Positions 42,312 to 51,258 of a stretch of DNA of 64,000 nucleotides are shown here, piece by piece. A model generated the notes under the pieces. That model did no database searches. It was not told the origin of the DNA and saw only the letters and a list, made by a program, of their open reading frames with translations. Made by a program: the position numbers and the translations under genes. This stretch comes from Aldehydirespirator sp965203635 (lineage in GTDB: Bacteria > Actinomycetota > Acidimicrobiia > Acidimicrobiales > Aldehydirespiratoraceae), in NCBI GenBank assembly GCA_965203635.1, contig OZ241903.1:806001-870000 (forward strand), written 5' to 3'. Each line of letters begins with the position of its first letter. Within the stretch, counting starts at the first letter, position 1.

Positions 42312-42528
42312 TTTCTCTCCTTGCCCGCGTGACGCAGGCGGGTACAGGTTCAGTGGCGCCTCAATGAAGCAGGAGGCCTTGCAGCTGTCGGGTCGGTTCA
42401 CGATGACCGGAAGAACCAACACCCGTCTGCGAACCCGCCAGCCGGACGTCCCGACTGGTTATCCCCAGGTTACCGGCGGAGGCGTCCCGATCCTCGGCCG
42501 CTGTCAGGAGAGGCCGGGCCGCTCCTGA
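42312..42528 (-). promoter_or_regulatory. long 5' leader of the helicase gene
   Basis: 217 nt between the aminotransferase stop and the helicase start. On the minus strand a CCCGC ... GCGGG hairpin lies immediately before the Shine-Dalgarno AAGGAGA, and GCCTC ... GAGGC another 25 nt further up. The helicase frame is open through part of it but does not look like protein. Helicase leaders of this type are often autoregulatory; here it is a suggestion based on position and stems. Confidence 0.4.
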
Positions 42529-43986
42529 TCAGCCGGCGCTCCACAGGCCCTCGCGCTCCAGGCCGGCCATGACCTCCTCGATGCCGGCCCGCAGCGTGTC
42601 GACCAGCCAGTCGATCTGGTCTGTGGTCAGCACCAGCGGTGGCGACAGCACGTTGAGGCGTCCGATGGGACGCACCAGCAGGCCCCGGGCGTCGCAGGCG
42701 TCGGAGATGCGCCGGCCGATCTCGACCTCCGGGGGGAACATCTCCCTGGTGGCGGTGTCGGCCACGTTCTCCAGGCACATCATGAAGCACTTGCCGCGGA
42801 TGTCGCCCACGATGGGCAGATCGCTGAGGGTGTGCAAGCGCTCTTCGAAGTAGGGGCCGACCCGGCGCACGTGGCCGCAGATGTCCTCCCGCTCGAAGAT
42901 GTCGATGTTGGCCAGCGCGGCCGCGCACGACACCGGGTGCCCCGAGTAGGTGTAGCCGTGGGCGAACTCCGCGCCGGGCGCCTGGGGCACGGCAATCACT
43001 TCGTAGATCTCGTCGGACAGAAGGGTGGCCGACAGCGGCGCGTAGCCGGACGTGAGGCCCTTGGCGGAACTGATGATGTCGGGCTGGATGTCGAACACGT
43101 CCTTGCTGGCGAAGAAGTGCCCGAGCCGGCCGAAGGCGGTGACCACCTCGTCGGAGACGTAGAGGATCCCGAACTGGTGGCAGGCTTCACGCATCCTGGG
43201 CAGGTAGCCGGGCGGCGGCACCAGCACCCCGCCCGCCCCCATGATCGGCTCGGCGAAGAAGGCGGCCACGTTCTCCGGGCCCAGCTCCTCGACCTTGGCC
43301 CTGAACTCGGCCACGAGGTGGTCGGTGTACTCGGTGGGCGTCATCTGATCGGATCGCCGGTAGACGTCGGGGCCCTCCACCCGGGTGATGAGGGGCTCGC
43401 CGATGATGTCGAAGCCGATGTGGTCGTGGGCCACGCCCGTGAGCGACATGGCCAGGTAGCTGGAGCCGTGGTAGCCGTTGACCCGGGTGATGATGGTCTT
43501 CTTTTCGGGCTGGCCCAGCCGGTTGAAGTAGAAGTGGATGATCCGCACCGCAGTGTCGTTGGCGTCCGACCCTGACAGGCCGAAGAACACGTGGTTGAGG
43601 TTCCCCGGCGCCAGCGACGCCAGCTTGTGGGCCAGGGTGGCTCCCGGCACCGAGGTGGTGTTGGTGAACGGCGAGTAGTAGGCCAGCTTGCGGGCCTGGG
43701 TGGCCATGGCGTCGGCGATCTCGGCCCGGCCGTAGCCGGCGTTCACGCACCACAGCCCGCCCTGGGCGTCGAGGTAGCGACGGCCGTCGGAGTCGTAGAC
43801 GTAGGCGCCCTCGGACTCGGCCATCACCAGGGCGCCCTCGTCGGACCAGACGGCGAAGTCGGTGAAGGGGTGGATGTAGTGGTCCACGTCCTTGCGCCAG
43901 AGTTCCTGCGTGTCGTAGGCGTCGAAGCGGCTGGGCGCCTGCTCGACCACCGCAGGCACACCGTCGCCGAACATGGTCTCGGTCAT
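42529..43986 (-). CDS. class III PLP aminotransferase (omega-transaminase type)
   Basis: 485 residues. GALVMAESEGAYVYDSDGRR near the N-terminus, NHVFFGLSGSDANDTAVRII (phosphate/PLP cup), GYHGSSYLAMSLTG, FAEPIMGAGGVLVPPPGYLP, DEVVTAFGRLG, and the Schiff-base lysine in DIISSAKGLTSGYAPL (near 303). Transfers an amino group from an amine or omega-amino acid to pyruvate or 2-oxoglutarate. ATG 43986 has GGAGAG 3-4 nt upstream. Third gene of a VOC-LLM-aminotransferase operon with gaps of 11 and 22 nt. Confidence 0.92.
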   Translation of the reverse strand: MTETMFGDGVPAVVEQAPSRFDAYDTQELWRKDVDHYIHPFTDFAVWSDEGALVMAESEGAYVYDSDGRRYLDAQGGLWCVNAGYGRAEIADAMATQARKLAYYSPFTNTTSVPGATLAHKLASLAPGNLNHVFFGLSGSDANDTAVRIIHFYFNRLGQPEKKTIITRVNGYHGSSYLAMSLTGVAHDHIGFDIIGEPLITRVEGPDVYRRSDQMTPTEYTDHLVAEFRAKVEELGPENVAAFFAEPIMGAGGVLVPPPGYLPRMREACHQFGILYVSDEVVTAFGRLGHFFASKDVFDIQPDIISSAKGLTSGYAPLSATLLSDEIYEVIAVPQAPGAEFAHGYTYSGHPVSCAAALANIDIFEREDICGHVRRVGPYFEERLHTLSDLPIVGDIRGKCFMMCLENVADTATREMFPPEVEIGRRISDACDARGLLVRPIGRLNVLSPPLVLTTDQIDWLVDTLRAGIEEVMAGLEREGLWSAG

Positions 43987-44008
43987 CGCTCTCCTCTCGG
44001 GCCCCTCA

Positions 44009-44935
44009 TCAGAGGGCGGCCACGACCTCGGACATGAAGCGCTCGATGATCTCGGGGGCCTCTTTGGGCCTCAGATTGAAGTCGGGGATGATCAGCTCGT
44101 CGGCGCCGGCCGCGGCGTAGTCGGCCACCTGCTCAACGAGCTGGGCGGGAGTGCCCACCAGTTCGGGACGCCCCGCCGCGCCGACCCGCGGACCGGCCGC
44201 CTCAGCCTCGGATTCGCACAGGCGCAGCGTCACCGCGACCGAGCGGGCGATGGTGGCCGGGTCGCGGCCCGCGGCGTCGCAGAGCCGGTCGATGAGCGCG
44301 TTGTAGTAGCGCAGGTCCTCGACGGAGCACCATCCGTTCCATTCGTGGCCCCAGCGCACCAGGGTGGGGATGGTGCGGCGCTCGCCCCGGCCGCCGATCA
44401 TGATGGGCAGCGGATCCTGGAGGGGCTTGGGCATCAGCGGCGCGCCCTCCAGCCGGTAGTGGGCGCCGTCGAAGTCGGTGCGCTCGTCGGCGAACAGGCC
44501 GGCGATCACTGCGCAGGCCTCGTCCAGCATGTCGGCCCGGTCGCGCACCGTTCCGAAGGCGATGCCGTAGCGGCGGTGCTCGTTCTCCTGCCAGCCGGCG
44601 CCCAGGCCGAGCACCAGCCGCCCGCCGCTGATGTGGTCGACGGTGGCGGCCTGCTTGGCCAGAACCGCCGGATGGCGGTAGGTGTTGCCGGTGACCATCG
44701 CCCCGAGGCGCACCCGGGGAACGGCCGCGGCCAGCCCGGCCAGCAGCATCCAGCATTCGTGGGTGGGCAGCAGCTCGGGGTCGGCGCCGGGGCGCTCGTA
44801 GCCATAGCCCCCCTCGGGCGGCATGAAGTGGTCGGGCACCCACAGACCGTCCCACCCGCAGGCCTCCGCCGTCTGGCCGACAGCCAAGATGTGCTCCCAT
44901 TTCCTGCCGCTCGACGGCCAGAATCCGAATCTCAT
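44009..44935 (-). CDS. LLM class F420-dependent oxidoreductase
   Basis: 308 residues. MRFGFWPSSGRKWEHILAVG, WDGLWVPDHFMPPE, RVRLGAMVTGNTYRHPAVLA and the F420-type GGRLVLGLGAGWQENEHRRY (about 128-147) are visible. It would use reduced or oxidised coenzyme F420 or FMN on an unknown small molecule. Middle gene of the operon starting at the VOC gene (45315). The neighbouring aminotransferase suggests turnover of an amine or nitrogen heterocycle. Confidence 0.9.
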   Translation of the reverse strand: MRFGFWPSSGRKWEHILAVGQTAEACGWDGLWVPDHFMPPEGGYGYERPGADPELLPTHECWMLLAGLAAAVPRVRLGAMVTGNTYRHPAVLAKQAATVDHISGGRLVLGLGAGWQENEHRRYGIAFGTVRDRADMLDEACAVIAGLFADERTDFDGAHYRLEGAPLMPKPLQDPLPIMIGGRGERRTIPTLVRWGHEWNGWCSVEDLRYYNALIDRLCDAAGRDPATIARSVAVTLRLCESEAEAAGPRVGAAGRPELVGTPAQLVEQVADYAAAGADELIIPDFNLRPKEAPEIIERFMSEVVAAL

Positions 44936-44946
44936 GGTGCAGCTTT

Positions 44947-45315
44947 CTATCCCTGATGGGCCACCACTTCAAAGAGGATGATCCTCAAGCCGTCGGGCCC
45001 GGCCACTTCGAGGCTCTTGTGACCCCAGGGCTGCAGCTGCGGCGGGCGCACGATGGTGGCGCCCGCTGCGACCAGCCGAGCGTGCTCGGCGTCGGCGTCG
45101 TCGATCTGCCATGACACCGACACGCCCGTCACTCCGGGCGCATCCCATCCGGCGCCGTCTTCGATGACCTCTATACGGCCGTCGGCGGCCAGCAGGAGCG
45201 TCCCCCTGAAGATCTCGCCGAAGGACCGCTCCACCTCGAGGCCCATCACGTCGGTGAAGAACCCCACGGTGGCGTCGTAGTCGTTGGCGACGAAGATGAC
45301 TCTGAACTCGGCCAT
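44947..45315 (-). CDS. VOC family protein
   Basis: 122 residues, a single VOC module: FRVIFVANDYDATVGFFTDV, LEVERSFGEIFRGTLLLAAD, VSWQIDDADAEHARLVAAGA and SLEVAGPDGLRIILFEV with the terminal Glu. ATG start with TAGGGT (minus, 45322-45327) ending 6 nt upstream, probably leaderless. First gene of the VOC-LLM-aminotransferase operon and divergent from the YeiH-type transporter. Confidence 0.86.
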   Translation of the reverse strand: MAEFRVIFVANDYDATVGFFTDVMGLEVERSFGEIFRGTLLLAADGRIEVIEDGAGWDAPGVTGVSVSWQIDDADAEHARLVAAGATIVRPPQLQPWGHKSLEVAGPDGLRIILFEVVAHQG

Positions 45316-45374
45316 GGCCCGACCCTACCGCTGTTGAACTGCCGTCTATCCGCCCGGCCTCTAGGTTGGCACCC
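45316..45374. promoter_or_regulatory. divergent promoter with two leaderless -10 hexamers
   Basis: TAGGGT on the minus strand (45322-45327, 6 nt before the VOC ATG) and TAGGTT on the plus strand (45362-45367, 7 nt before the transporter GTG). The 59-bp region has no room for separate untranslated leaders. Confidence 0.55.
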
Positions 45375-46652
45375 GTGGCAAAGGCAGGGGCAGGCGAGCT
45401 GCTGCGCTCCGAGGACTGGGTCTCGGTGTGGATGGGCGCCGCGATCATCGCTCTGGTGGTGGTCGGTGTCCGGCCGGAGGCTGCCGGTCTGTCCTGTGGC
45501 GACGGCATCGGCGGTCTGTTCGCTCCCGGCCGGTTGGCAACCACCCTCGGGGTCGGCGCCGCCCTGCTGGTGCTGTGCACCGCCGGGGTGCGCCTCATGG
45601 AGGGCTCAACCCGAGGCTTCGCAGTGGGCTTCGCCGCGCTGTTCGGGCTGGCCTGGGCGGCGCGGGCCGTCGCCTGCGACTCCGCCCTGAGCGACCGCGG
45701 CGTCAACTACGCCATCACCTCGCTGGCGCTGGGGCTGTTCATCTCCAACGTGCTCCGGGTGCCCGAGTGGCTCCGAACCGCCATGCGCACCGAGTACTAC
45801 ATCAAGGCCGGGCTGGTGATCCTGGGCTCGAGCGTCCTGTTCGGCCGGGTGCTGGAGGCCGGCATGTACGGGATGGTGCAGGCAGCCGCGGTCATCGCCG
45901 TCATCTGGTACCTGTGCTTCTGGGTCGCCCGCAGGCTCCGGGTCGACGAGGAGTTCTCGGCCATGATGGCCACCGCGGTGTCGATCTGCGGGGTGTCGGC
46001 CGCCATCGCGGCCTGCGGGGCCATCGCCGGCGACCGCAAGAAGCTGTCCTATGTGACGTCGCTGGTGCTGGTGGTGGCCGCGCCGATGATGATCCTGATG
46101 CCCCTGGCCGTCGACTGGCTCGAACTCTCCGACGTCGTCGGCGGCGCCTGGATCGGCGGCACCATCGACACCACCGGCGCGGTCGTGGTGGCCGGCGAGA
46201 GCATCGGCGACTCGGCCACCAACGCGGCCACCATCGTCAAGCTGTCGCAGAACGCCCTGCTCGGCGTGGCCGCCTTCGCCCTGTCGATCTGGTGGACGGT
46301 GCGGGGCGGTGCCGGCGGCGCCGACCGGCCCGAGGTGTCGGCCTCGGTGATCTGGGAGCGCTTCCCGAAGTTCGTGCTCGGCTTCCTGGCGACCTCGCTG
46401 CTGTTCTCCTTCGTGCTCACCGACGGGCTGGTGGACGCCACCACGGGCGTGCTGAAGGGTCTGAGGACCTGGCTGTTCGCCTTGGCCTTCGTGTGCATCG
46501 GGCTGGAGACGCGGCTGCGCGACCTGCTGTCGATGCAGGGCGGCAGGCCCGCGGTGGCGTTCGTGGTCGCGCAGGCGGCCAATGTGCTCTGGACGCTGCT
46601 GCTGGCCTGGGCGCTGTTCGGCGGCTCGATCTTCGCCGTGCCCGACCTGTAG
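45375..46652 (+). CDS. YeiH/UPF0324 family putative sulfate exporter
   Basis: 425 residues with about ten hydrophobic segments. Family landmarks are NYAITSLALGLFISNVLRVP, KAGLVILGSSVLFGRVLEAG, the CGVSAAIAACGAIAGDRKKL region (about 205-224), IGGTIDTTGAVVVAGESIGD and TIVKLSQNALLGV. Annotated in this family as sulfate or sulfite-related exporters, with thin experimental support. GTG start 7 nt after TAGGTT. It adds a third inorganic-anion transporter to the two SulP genes. Confidence 0.88.
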   Translation: MAKAGAGELLRSEDWVSVWMGAAIIALVVVGVRPEAAGLSCGDGIGGLFAPGRLATTLGVGAALLVLCTAGVRLMEGSTRGFAVGFAALFGLAWAARAVACDSALSDRGVNYAITSLALGLFISNVLRVPEWLRTAMRTEYYIKAGLVILGSSVLFGRVLEAGMYGMVQAAAVIAVIWYLCFWVARRLRVDEEFSAMMATAVSICGVSAAIAACGAIAGDRKKLSYVTSLVLVVAAPMMILMPLAVDWLELSDVVGGAWIGGTIDTTGAVVVAGESIGDSATNAATIVKLSQNALLGVAAFALSIWWTVRGGAGGADRPEVSASVIWERFPKFVLGFLATSLLFSFVLTDGLVDATTGVLKGLRTWLFALAFVCIGLETRLRDLLSMQGGRPAVAFVVAQAANVLWTLLLAWALFGGSIFAVPDL

Positions 46653-46680
46653 CCGGCCGGCGGCGGGCCGTCAACGGCTA
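46650..46680. terminator. inverted repeat spanning convergent stop codons
   Basis: TAGCCG (46650-46655) pairs with CGGCTA (46675-46680). An additional GGCC ... GGCC pairing is possible inside. The outer arms contain the TAG stop codons of the transporter (plus) and the amidohydrolase (minus). No U-tract. Confidence 0.4.
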
Positions 46681-48072
46681 GAGGACGGGGAACTTGGCCT
46701 TGTCGGGCAGGCCGGAGCGGGCGGTGATGGCCTCGCCGGCGGCCTGGCAGCGGCCGTAGAAGGTGTCCTCGTCGATGGTGGTCATGCGGCCGGCGTCGAC
46801 GACCTTGGCGCCGTCCACGAACACGGTGTGCACGCCCCGCCCGTCGGCCGACCACACAAGTTGGTTCATCACGTTGAGCAGGGGCCGCCACTCGGGCCGG
46901 TCGGTGTCGTGCAGCACGACATCGGCCTTCTTGCCGGGCTCGAGCGACCCGATCTCGTCGGACATGAGCATGGTGCGGGCCCCGCCCAGAGTGGCCATCT
47001 CGTAGGCCTTCTCGGCCGGGAACATCTGGGGGTCCATGCGGGCGTCCTTGAACAGCCCGGCCACCAGGTAGGCAGCCCGGTGCATGTCGGCGTAGTTGGA
47101 GGCGTTGTTGCCGTCGATGCCGATGCTCACGTTGATGCCCCGCATCACCATCTCGGGGATCTTGCCGACCTGGGTTACGCCGTAGCTGACCTTGAGCGCG
47201 GTGGTGGGGCAGTGCTCCACCGAGCAACCCGACGCGGCCATCACGTCGAGTTCGCTGTCGTCCACCCGAACGCAGTGGGTCATTGCAGTGTCGGGGCCGA
47301 GCACGCCCAGCTCGCCCAGATGGATCATGGGACGCTGCCCGAACTCGGCGATGAACCCGTCGGGGTCGAGGTCGGCCGGGCTCATGTGGAAGTTCAGGCC
47401 GACGCCGTGGTGGTCGGCGGCCTCCCGGGCCGCCCGCCACAGCGGGTCCGAGCAGGTGGTGTGGCCCACCACCATCGACCACGCCTCCAGGCGCCCGCCG
47501 GCGGTGCCCCGGTGCATGTCGATGGTGTCGTTGATGTTGGCAATTGCGGTGTCGGTGTCCTGGCGGTAGACGTCGGGCTCGGGGGGCAGATCCCACACCC
47601 ACCTGCCGATGCGGCCTCGGATTCCGGAGGTGATCAGGCCGTCCATCACCTCGTCGGTGAAGCGGATCGTGCCCGCCTCCAGGAAGGTGGTGGTGCCCGA
47701 CTTGAGCATCTCCACCGCGGCCAGCTGGGCCGAGAGCCGTTCCTCCTCGGGCGTGTACACCGAGTAGAGCGGGCACAGCCACATGAACACGTTCTCCTCG
47801 AAGGGCGTGTCGTCGGGGACGTAGCCGCGGGTGAGGGGCTCGCCGGTGATGTGGATGTGGGTGTTGACCAGGCCGGGGGTCACCACGAACCGGTCGCCGC
47901 CCACCGTCTCGGCCGCTTCGTAGGCCGCCTCCAGGTCCGACGCCTTGCCCACGGCCACGATCTCGCTCCCCCGAATGGCCACCGCGCCGTGGCGGATGAT
48001 GTCGCGGGTCGGGTTCATGGTCACCACGTACCAGCCCTTGATCAGCGTGTCGATGCGCTCCCGCTCGCTCAT
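46678..48072 (-). CDS. amidohydrolase family (chlorohydrolase/deaminase-like), paralog 1
   Basis: 464 residues. Composite-domain amidohydrolase: N-terminal WYVVTMNPTRDIIRHGAVAI, metal strand GLVNTHIHITGEPL (HxH near 68-70), LNFHMSP, GVLGPDTAMTHCVRVDDSEL with the third His, and SIGIDGNNASNYADMHRAAY with the catalytic Asp. The C-terminal GSLEPGKKADVVLHDTDRPE closes the sandwich domain. Related to SAH/MTA deaminase, atrazine-type chlorohydrolase and SsnA. Similar throughout to 57866-59281. ATG with AGGAGA upstream. Confidence 0.9.
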   Translation of the reverse strand: MSERERIDTLIKGWYVVTMNPTRDIIRHGAVAIRGSEIVAVGKASDLEAAYEAAETVGGDRFVVTPGLVNTHIHITGEPLTRGYVPDDTPFEENVFMWLCPLYSVYTPEEERLSAQLAAVEMLKSGTTTFLEAGTIRFTDEVMDGLITSGIRGRIGRWVWDLPPEPDVYRQDTDTAIANINDTIDMHRGTAGGRLEAWSMVVGHTTCSDPLWRAAREAADHHGVGLNFHMSPADLDPDGFIAEFGQRPMIHLGELGVLGPDTAMTHCVRVDDSELDVMAASGCSVEHCPTTALKVSYGVTQVGKIPEMVMRGINVSIGIDGNNASNYADMHRAAYLVAGLFKDARMDPQMFPAEKAYEMATLGGARTMLMSDEIGSLEPGKKADVVLHDTDRPEWRPLLNVMNQLVWSADGRGVHTVFVDGAKVVDAGRMTTIDEDTFYGRCQAAGEAITARSGLPDKAKFPVL

Positions 48073-48103
48073 GTCCGTCTCCTGCCTGCGGAGGTCTTGT
48101 GTT

Positions 48104-49195
48104 TCAGTCTCTGGGCTTGGAGGCCACGTAGGCGAATTGGAAGCCGATGGGCTCGATGAGGCGGATGGCCTCGAAGCCGGTTTCTCGCAGCCAGGCGGTG
48201 GCCGTCTCGGTGGTGACTCCGAAGCCGTTGACGGTGCTGGCCATCATGGTCATGCCCATCAGCACGGCGTGGGGGTTGGTCTTGTGGTTGGGGCCGACGA
48301 AATAGTCGGCCAGCACCACCCGCCCCTCGGGACGCAGGGCTGCGTAGGCCCGCTCGACCAGATGGCGGGCGCCGTCGGGTCCCTCAGTGCGGCAGACGTG
48401 GCCGAGCACGACGATGTCGTAGGCGCCGTCTTCCATCGGGATCGTGTGGAAGTCGCCGGGCCGGAACTCGCAGCGGTCGGCCACTCCGTGCTCGGCCGTC
48501 TTGCGCCGGGCCACGTCGATCACGCCGTCGAGGTCGTTGACGGTGGCCCGCCCGTTGCCGCAAGCCTCCAGCATGGCGATCGACCACGGTGCCCCGCCCG
48601 CGCCGAGATCGAGGATCCGGGGTGCAGCCAGCGCGCTGTAACGCATCCGGAAGTCGGCCCGGGTGGCACAACGCCACATGGTGGTGAACGTCCCCTCCAC
48701 CAGCGGCACGTAGAAGGCGGCCGGGTCGTCATCGATCGGGGTAGCGGGCCGGCCCGAGCGCACGGTGCCGGCCAGGCGGGTCCAGTTCTCGTGCGGGCCG
48801 GGCGCCACCGGGATAAGCCCGGCCATCGAGGCTGCCCCGTCGGCGAGCAGGTAGCGGCGCGCCGCGTCGTTGAGCCTGAAGCCGTCGACCACCCGGTCGA
48901 GCAGGCCGAGGGCCACCACCGAGTCCAGCAGGGCCTCTAGGTGCAGCGCGGGCAGATCAAGCCGCCCGGCCAGCTCGTCCGCAGTCATGCCGGCGTCTGG
49001 AGCCTCGTCCAGAGCCTCGAACACCCCGAGCTCCAGCGCGGCCAGCAGCACGTGGTAGCGGCCCAGCCCCTCGATCACCGCCCACACCGGCGCGGCCGCG
49101 GGCGGCTTGTAGTCCGTGAACGGCCGGCCCACATGGGCCATCGTGTGCGTCTTCTTCAACTCCGGATAAGGAGCATCCCGAGAACTGTCAGCCAT
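48104..49195 (-). CDS. winged-helix O-methyltransferase-like protein
   Basis: 363 residues. An N-terminal dimerisation/winged-helix domain (HVLLAALELGVFEALDEAPD, TADELAGRLDLPALHLEALL, then RLNDAARRYLLADG) is followed by a Rossmann methyltransferase with motif I RILDLGAGGAPWSIAMLEAC (about 172-191) and GHVCRTEGPDGARHLVERAY. This layout matches plant/actinobacterial O-methyltransferases (hydroxyneurosporene or acetylserotonin type). Acceptor unknown. ATG 49195 with a short AT-rich leader. Confidence 0.88.
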   Translation of the reverse strand: MADSSRDAPYPELKKTHTMAHVGRPFTDYKPPAAAPVWAVIEGLGRYHVLLAALELGVFEALDEAPDAGMTADELAGRLDLPALHLEALLDSVVALGLLDRVVDGFRLNDAARRYLLADGAASMAGLIPVAPGPHENWTRLAGTVRSGRPATPIDDDPAAFYVPLVEGTFTTMWRCATRADFRMRYSALAAPRILDLGAGGAPWSIAMLEACGNGRATVNDLDGVIDVARRKTAEHGVADRCEFRPGDFHTIPMEDGAYDIVVLGHVCRTEGPDGARHLVERAYAALRPEGRVVLADYFVGPNHKTNPHAVLMGMTMMASTVNGFGVTTETATAWLRETGFEAIRLIEPIGFQFAYVASKPRD

Positions 49196-49296
49196 GGCCT
49201 CTTATATCTGTAGTTTGCCATCCAATATTCACAGTCAGTTGAACGCCACCCCTAACTGCCCGCGACCCCCCCCCTCATCCCAGAAAGGGACGAAGA

Positions 49297-49312
49297 GCCC
49301 CCACGTTGGGGC
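49297..49312 (-). terminator. candidate terminator downstream of the Fic gene
   Basis: A GCCCC ... GGGGC stem around a 6-nt loop, 45 nt beyond the Fic stop; on the minus strand it is followed by a T/C-rich stretch (TCTTCGTCCCTTTCT). The rest of 49196-49356 shows no gene. Confidence 0.45.
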
Positions 49313-49356
49313 AATAGAGGCCGGCGGGTTGCGCCGGGCGGCCTCCAGCGGTGTGC

Positions 49357-50568
49357 TCACCGGCGCTTCGCCGCTCTGGTTCCGGTGGGTTGGATGCCCG
49401 GCAGTTGTTGTTGCGCGACCGTGACGTAGGGATCGCCCTGCGACCGTGGAGGGCGGCCGGAGCGCACCGCGCTCCAGAGTTCCCGCAGTTCTCGAGAACC
49501 GTGGTATGTGCGGCCCCGTCCTGCACCGGTCGCATCCAGCACACGGGCATCGACTAGGGCCTTTAGGTCTCGGCTAGCGGTGAGATCAGAGATCGGATCG
49601 CCGTCGGTGATCTCGACGAGCCGGATGTAGATCGAACGGTGAATTCTCCGGCCCCGAGCGGCATCGGCGAGCGCGCCAATGGCCCGCGTGGGCAGCTTCC
49701 GTCGGTCGACGAGCTGAGAGATGCCGTCATACAACGACTCGGTTTCGTGGACGCGCCGCTGCAGTGTCCACGCTTGGCGATAGTGGGCGCGCAGCATGAA
49801 GCGCATCCAAGGCCGCGCTGAGTTCCGCGGCTGCCAACTGCCCTGGCCCACTTCGCTGAGCACTGCGTAGTAGTCAGCGGTGTTGCGCCCCAGGTATTCC
49901 TCGACAGACGAGAACACCGGCGAGACGATGCCCTCGGCAGATAGCACCATGGTCTGCAGTGCTCGGGCCATGCGCCCATTGCCGTCGCGAAACGGGTGAA
50001 TCATCGTCAAGTTGAGGTGGGCTATTGCGGCGCGGAACATGACCGGTGCGGAGTCACCTTCCGCCAGTGATTCGACGAGCGCGCCCATGAGTTCGTCGAC
50101 GAGTCCCGCGCCGGGCGCCTCGTAGACGCGCGTTCCGGTCTCGTCCTCGACCCAGACATCGCCGGTGCGGTAGTGGCCGGGCCGGACTCGCAACTCATGC
50201 TTGGTCATCATGAAATGGAGCGACTTGAGCAGCGACTCGTCCACCTCGACGCCGTCTTCAGCGAACGAGAGCACGTAGGTCATGGCGTCGCGGTAGCCGG
50301 TGAGCGCCAAGCGCGTCTGTTCGGCGGTGTCGAGCGGTTCCTCGTCCTCGATGGTGTCGAGCACGTCATCGAGCGAGGCTCGGTATCCCTCAATCCAATT
50401 GGAGCCTCGCACCGCGCGCGCAAAGCTCATGCGCCGCAAGTGACCGGCCCACCGGCGCGGTCGATCGACGACGTAGTGCGAGAGCTCGCGGCGGAGCCGC
50501 TCGATCTCCCCGATGACCATCAAGTCGGCATCGTCCGGCTCGGGCGTGACGAAGATAGCGGCGCACAT
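49357..50568 (-). CDS. Fic domain protein with intramolecular inhibitory motif and C-terminal wHTH
   Basis: 403 residues. The Fic active site HPFRDGNGRMAR (191-202) matches HxFx(D/E)GNGRxxR, the AMP-transferase signature. SNWIEG (56-61) matches the class II inhibitory motif (S/T)xxxE(G/N), placed N-terminal to the Fic core in the same chain. The C-terminal 110 residues (RRKLPTRAIGALADAARGRR, ISDLTASRDLKALVDARVL) form a winged helix, so it may bind DNA. Probable self-regulated AMPylator/deAMPylator. ATG with TAAGTT (minus, 50576-50581) ending 7 nt upstream. Adjacent to VapBC. Confidence 0.92.
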   Translation of the reverse strand: MCAAIFVTPEPDDADLMVIGEIERLRRELSHYVVDRPRRWAGHLRRMSFARAVRGSNWIEGYRASLDDVLDTIEDEEPLDTAEQTRLALTGYRDAMTYVLSFAEDGVEVDESLLKSLHFMMTKHELRVRPGHYRTGDVWVEDETGTRVYEAPGAGLVDELMGALVESLAEGDSAPVMFRAAIAHLNLTMIHPFRDGNGRMARALQTMVLSAEGIVSPVFSSVEEYLGRNTADYYAVLSEVGQGSWQPRNSARPWMRFMLRAHYRQAWTLQRRVHETESLYDGISQLVDRRKLPTRAIGALADAARGRRIHRSIYIRLVEITDGDPISDLTASRDLKALVDARVLDATGAGRGRTYHGSRELRELWSAVRSGRPPRSQGDPYVTVAQQQLPGIQPTGTRAAKRR

Positions 50569-50675
50569 AGTGTCTAACTTATCAAACTATGATGCCATAT
50601 AGATATCAATCCATCATGGCGCTGCTGCACGAACCGTCGGAGGATCTCGTCCATACGGTCAGTGTCCAGCGTCGC

Positions 50676-51050
50676 CTACCAGGGGTGCAGGATCTCGATG
50701 CGGTCACTGGCGACCTCGTCGGAGGCAGTGAACAGGGGCAGTTCGAGTTGTTCAGCGAGGATCAGCGCCGACCAAGAGTCGAGCGCGTCGACCGCATCCA
50801 GGCCGGCCCGGGCAAGCGTCTCGGCCACGATCATCCGGACCGGAAACCACTCGTCCACTACCGCAAGCGCCAGACCCGTCTCCACTCGGACGGTCTCCGT
50901 CCTGCCCTCGTAGCGAGCCGCCAGGAACCGCCCGACGGTGACCGACGACCAGTCGAGAGCCAGCAGTTCCGCATCGGGCACGGTCTCGCTCTCCAAGGCT
51001 CCTGCTGCGGCCAGCAGTCCGCCCGCGTCGCAGACGACGCTACGCGTCAT
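50676..51050 (-). CDS. PIN-domain ribonuclease toxin (VapC-like)
   Basis: 124 residues, typical PIN size. The first acidic residue is in SVVCDAGGLLA, and the C-terminal part has AVDALDSWSALILAEQLELP then LFTASDEVA, the usual Asp cluster binding Mg2+. PIN toxins cleave tRNA or rRNA. The start overlaps the antitoxin gene by 11 nt, the classic vapBC order. The 107 bp between it and the Fic start has no gene. Confidence 0.82.
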   Translation of the reverse strand: MTRSVVCDAGGLLAAAGALESETVPDAELLALDWSSVTVGRFLAARYEGRTETVRVETGLALAVVDEWFPVRMIVAETLARAGLDAVDALDSWSALILAEQLELPLFTASDEVASDRIEILHPW

Positions 51051-51258
51051 CGACCCTGCGGAGCCGCTGCCGGATAGCCAGGAACTCGGCTCTGCTCATG
51101 GGTTCACGGCCGCTGGCCAACTCCGCAGGCGAAAGACGCGACGCGATGCGTGTCAGTTCGTTGCGCAAGTACTGCTGAACAGACAGCCCCGCCGCAGCCG
51201 CCTGCTCCTTCAAGCGCCGTGCGACGTCGTCATCGAGGTCTTTGATATTTATGTCCAC
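51040..51258 (-). CDS. VapB/FitA-like antitoxin
   Basis: 72 residues from GTG 51258. Ribbon-helix-helix type: DINIKDLDDDVARRLKEQAA at the N-terminus (DNA-binding strand), LSVQQYLRNELTRIA helix, and a C-terminal toxin-neutralising tail. The start is chosen because a perfect TATAAT (minus, 51266-51271) ends 7 nt upstream and because these antitoxins begin with DINIK-like residues. The GTG at 51264, only 1 nt from the -10, is less likely. Precedes and overlaps the PIN toxin. Confidence 0.82.
   Translation of the reverse strand: MDINIKDLDDDVARRLKEQAAAAGLSVQQYLRNELTRIASRLSPAELASGREPMSRAEFLAIRQRLRRVDDA

Noticed and set aside
46049..47782. An antisense open frame of 577 codons across the transporter and amidohydrolase
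   Set aside because: Arg/Gly/His-rich shadow of two well-defined genes.
50574..50654. A 26-codon ORF on the minus strand just upstream of the Fic gene
   Set aside because: Overlaps the Fic -10 region, has no Shine-Dalgarno and no family-like sequence; more likely promoter DNA.
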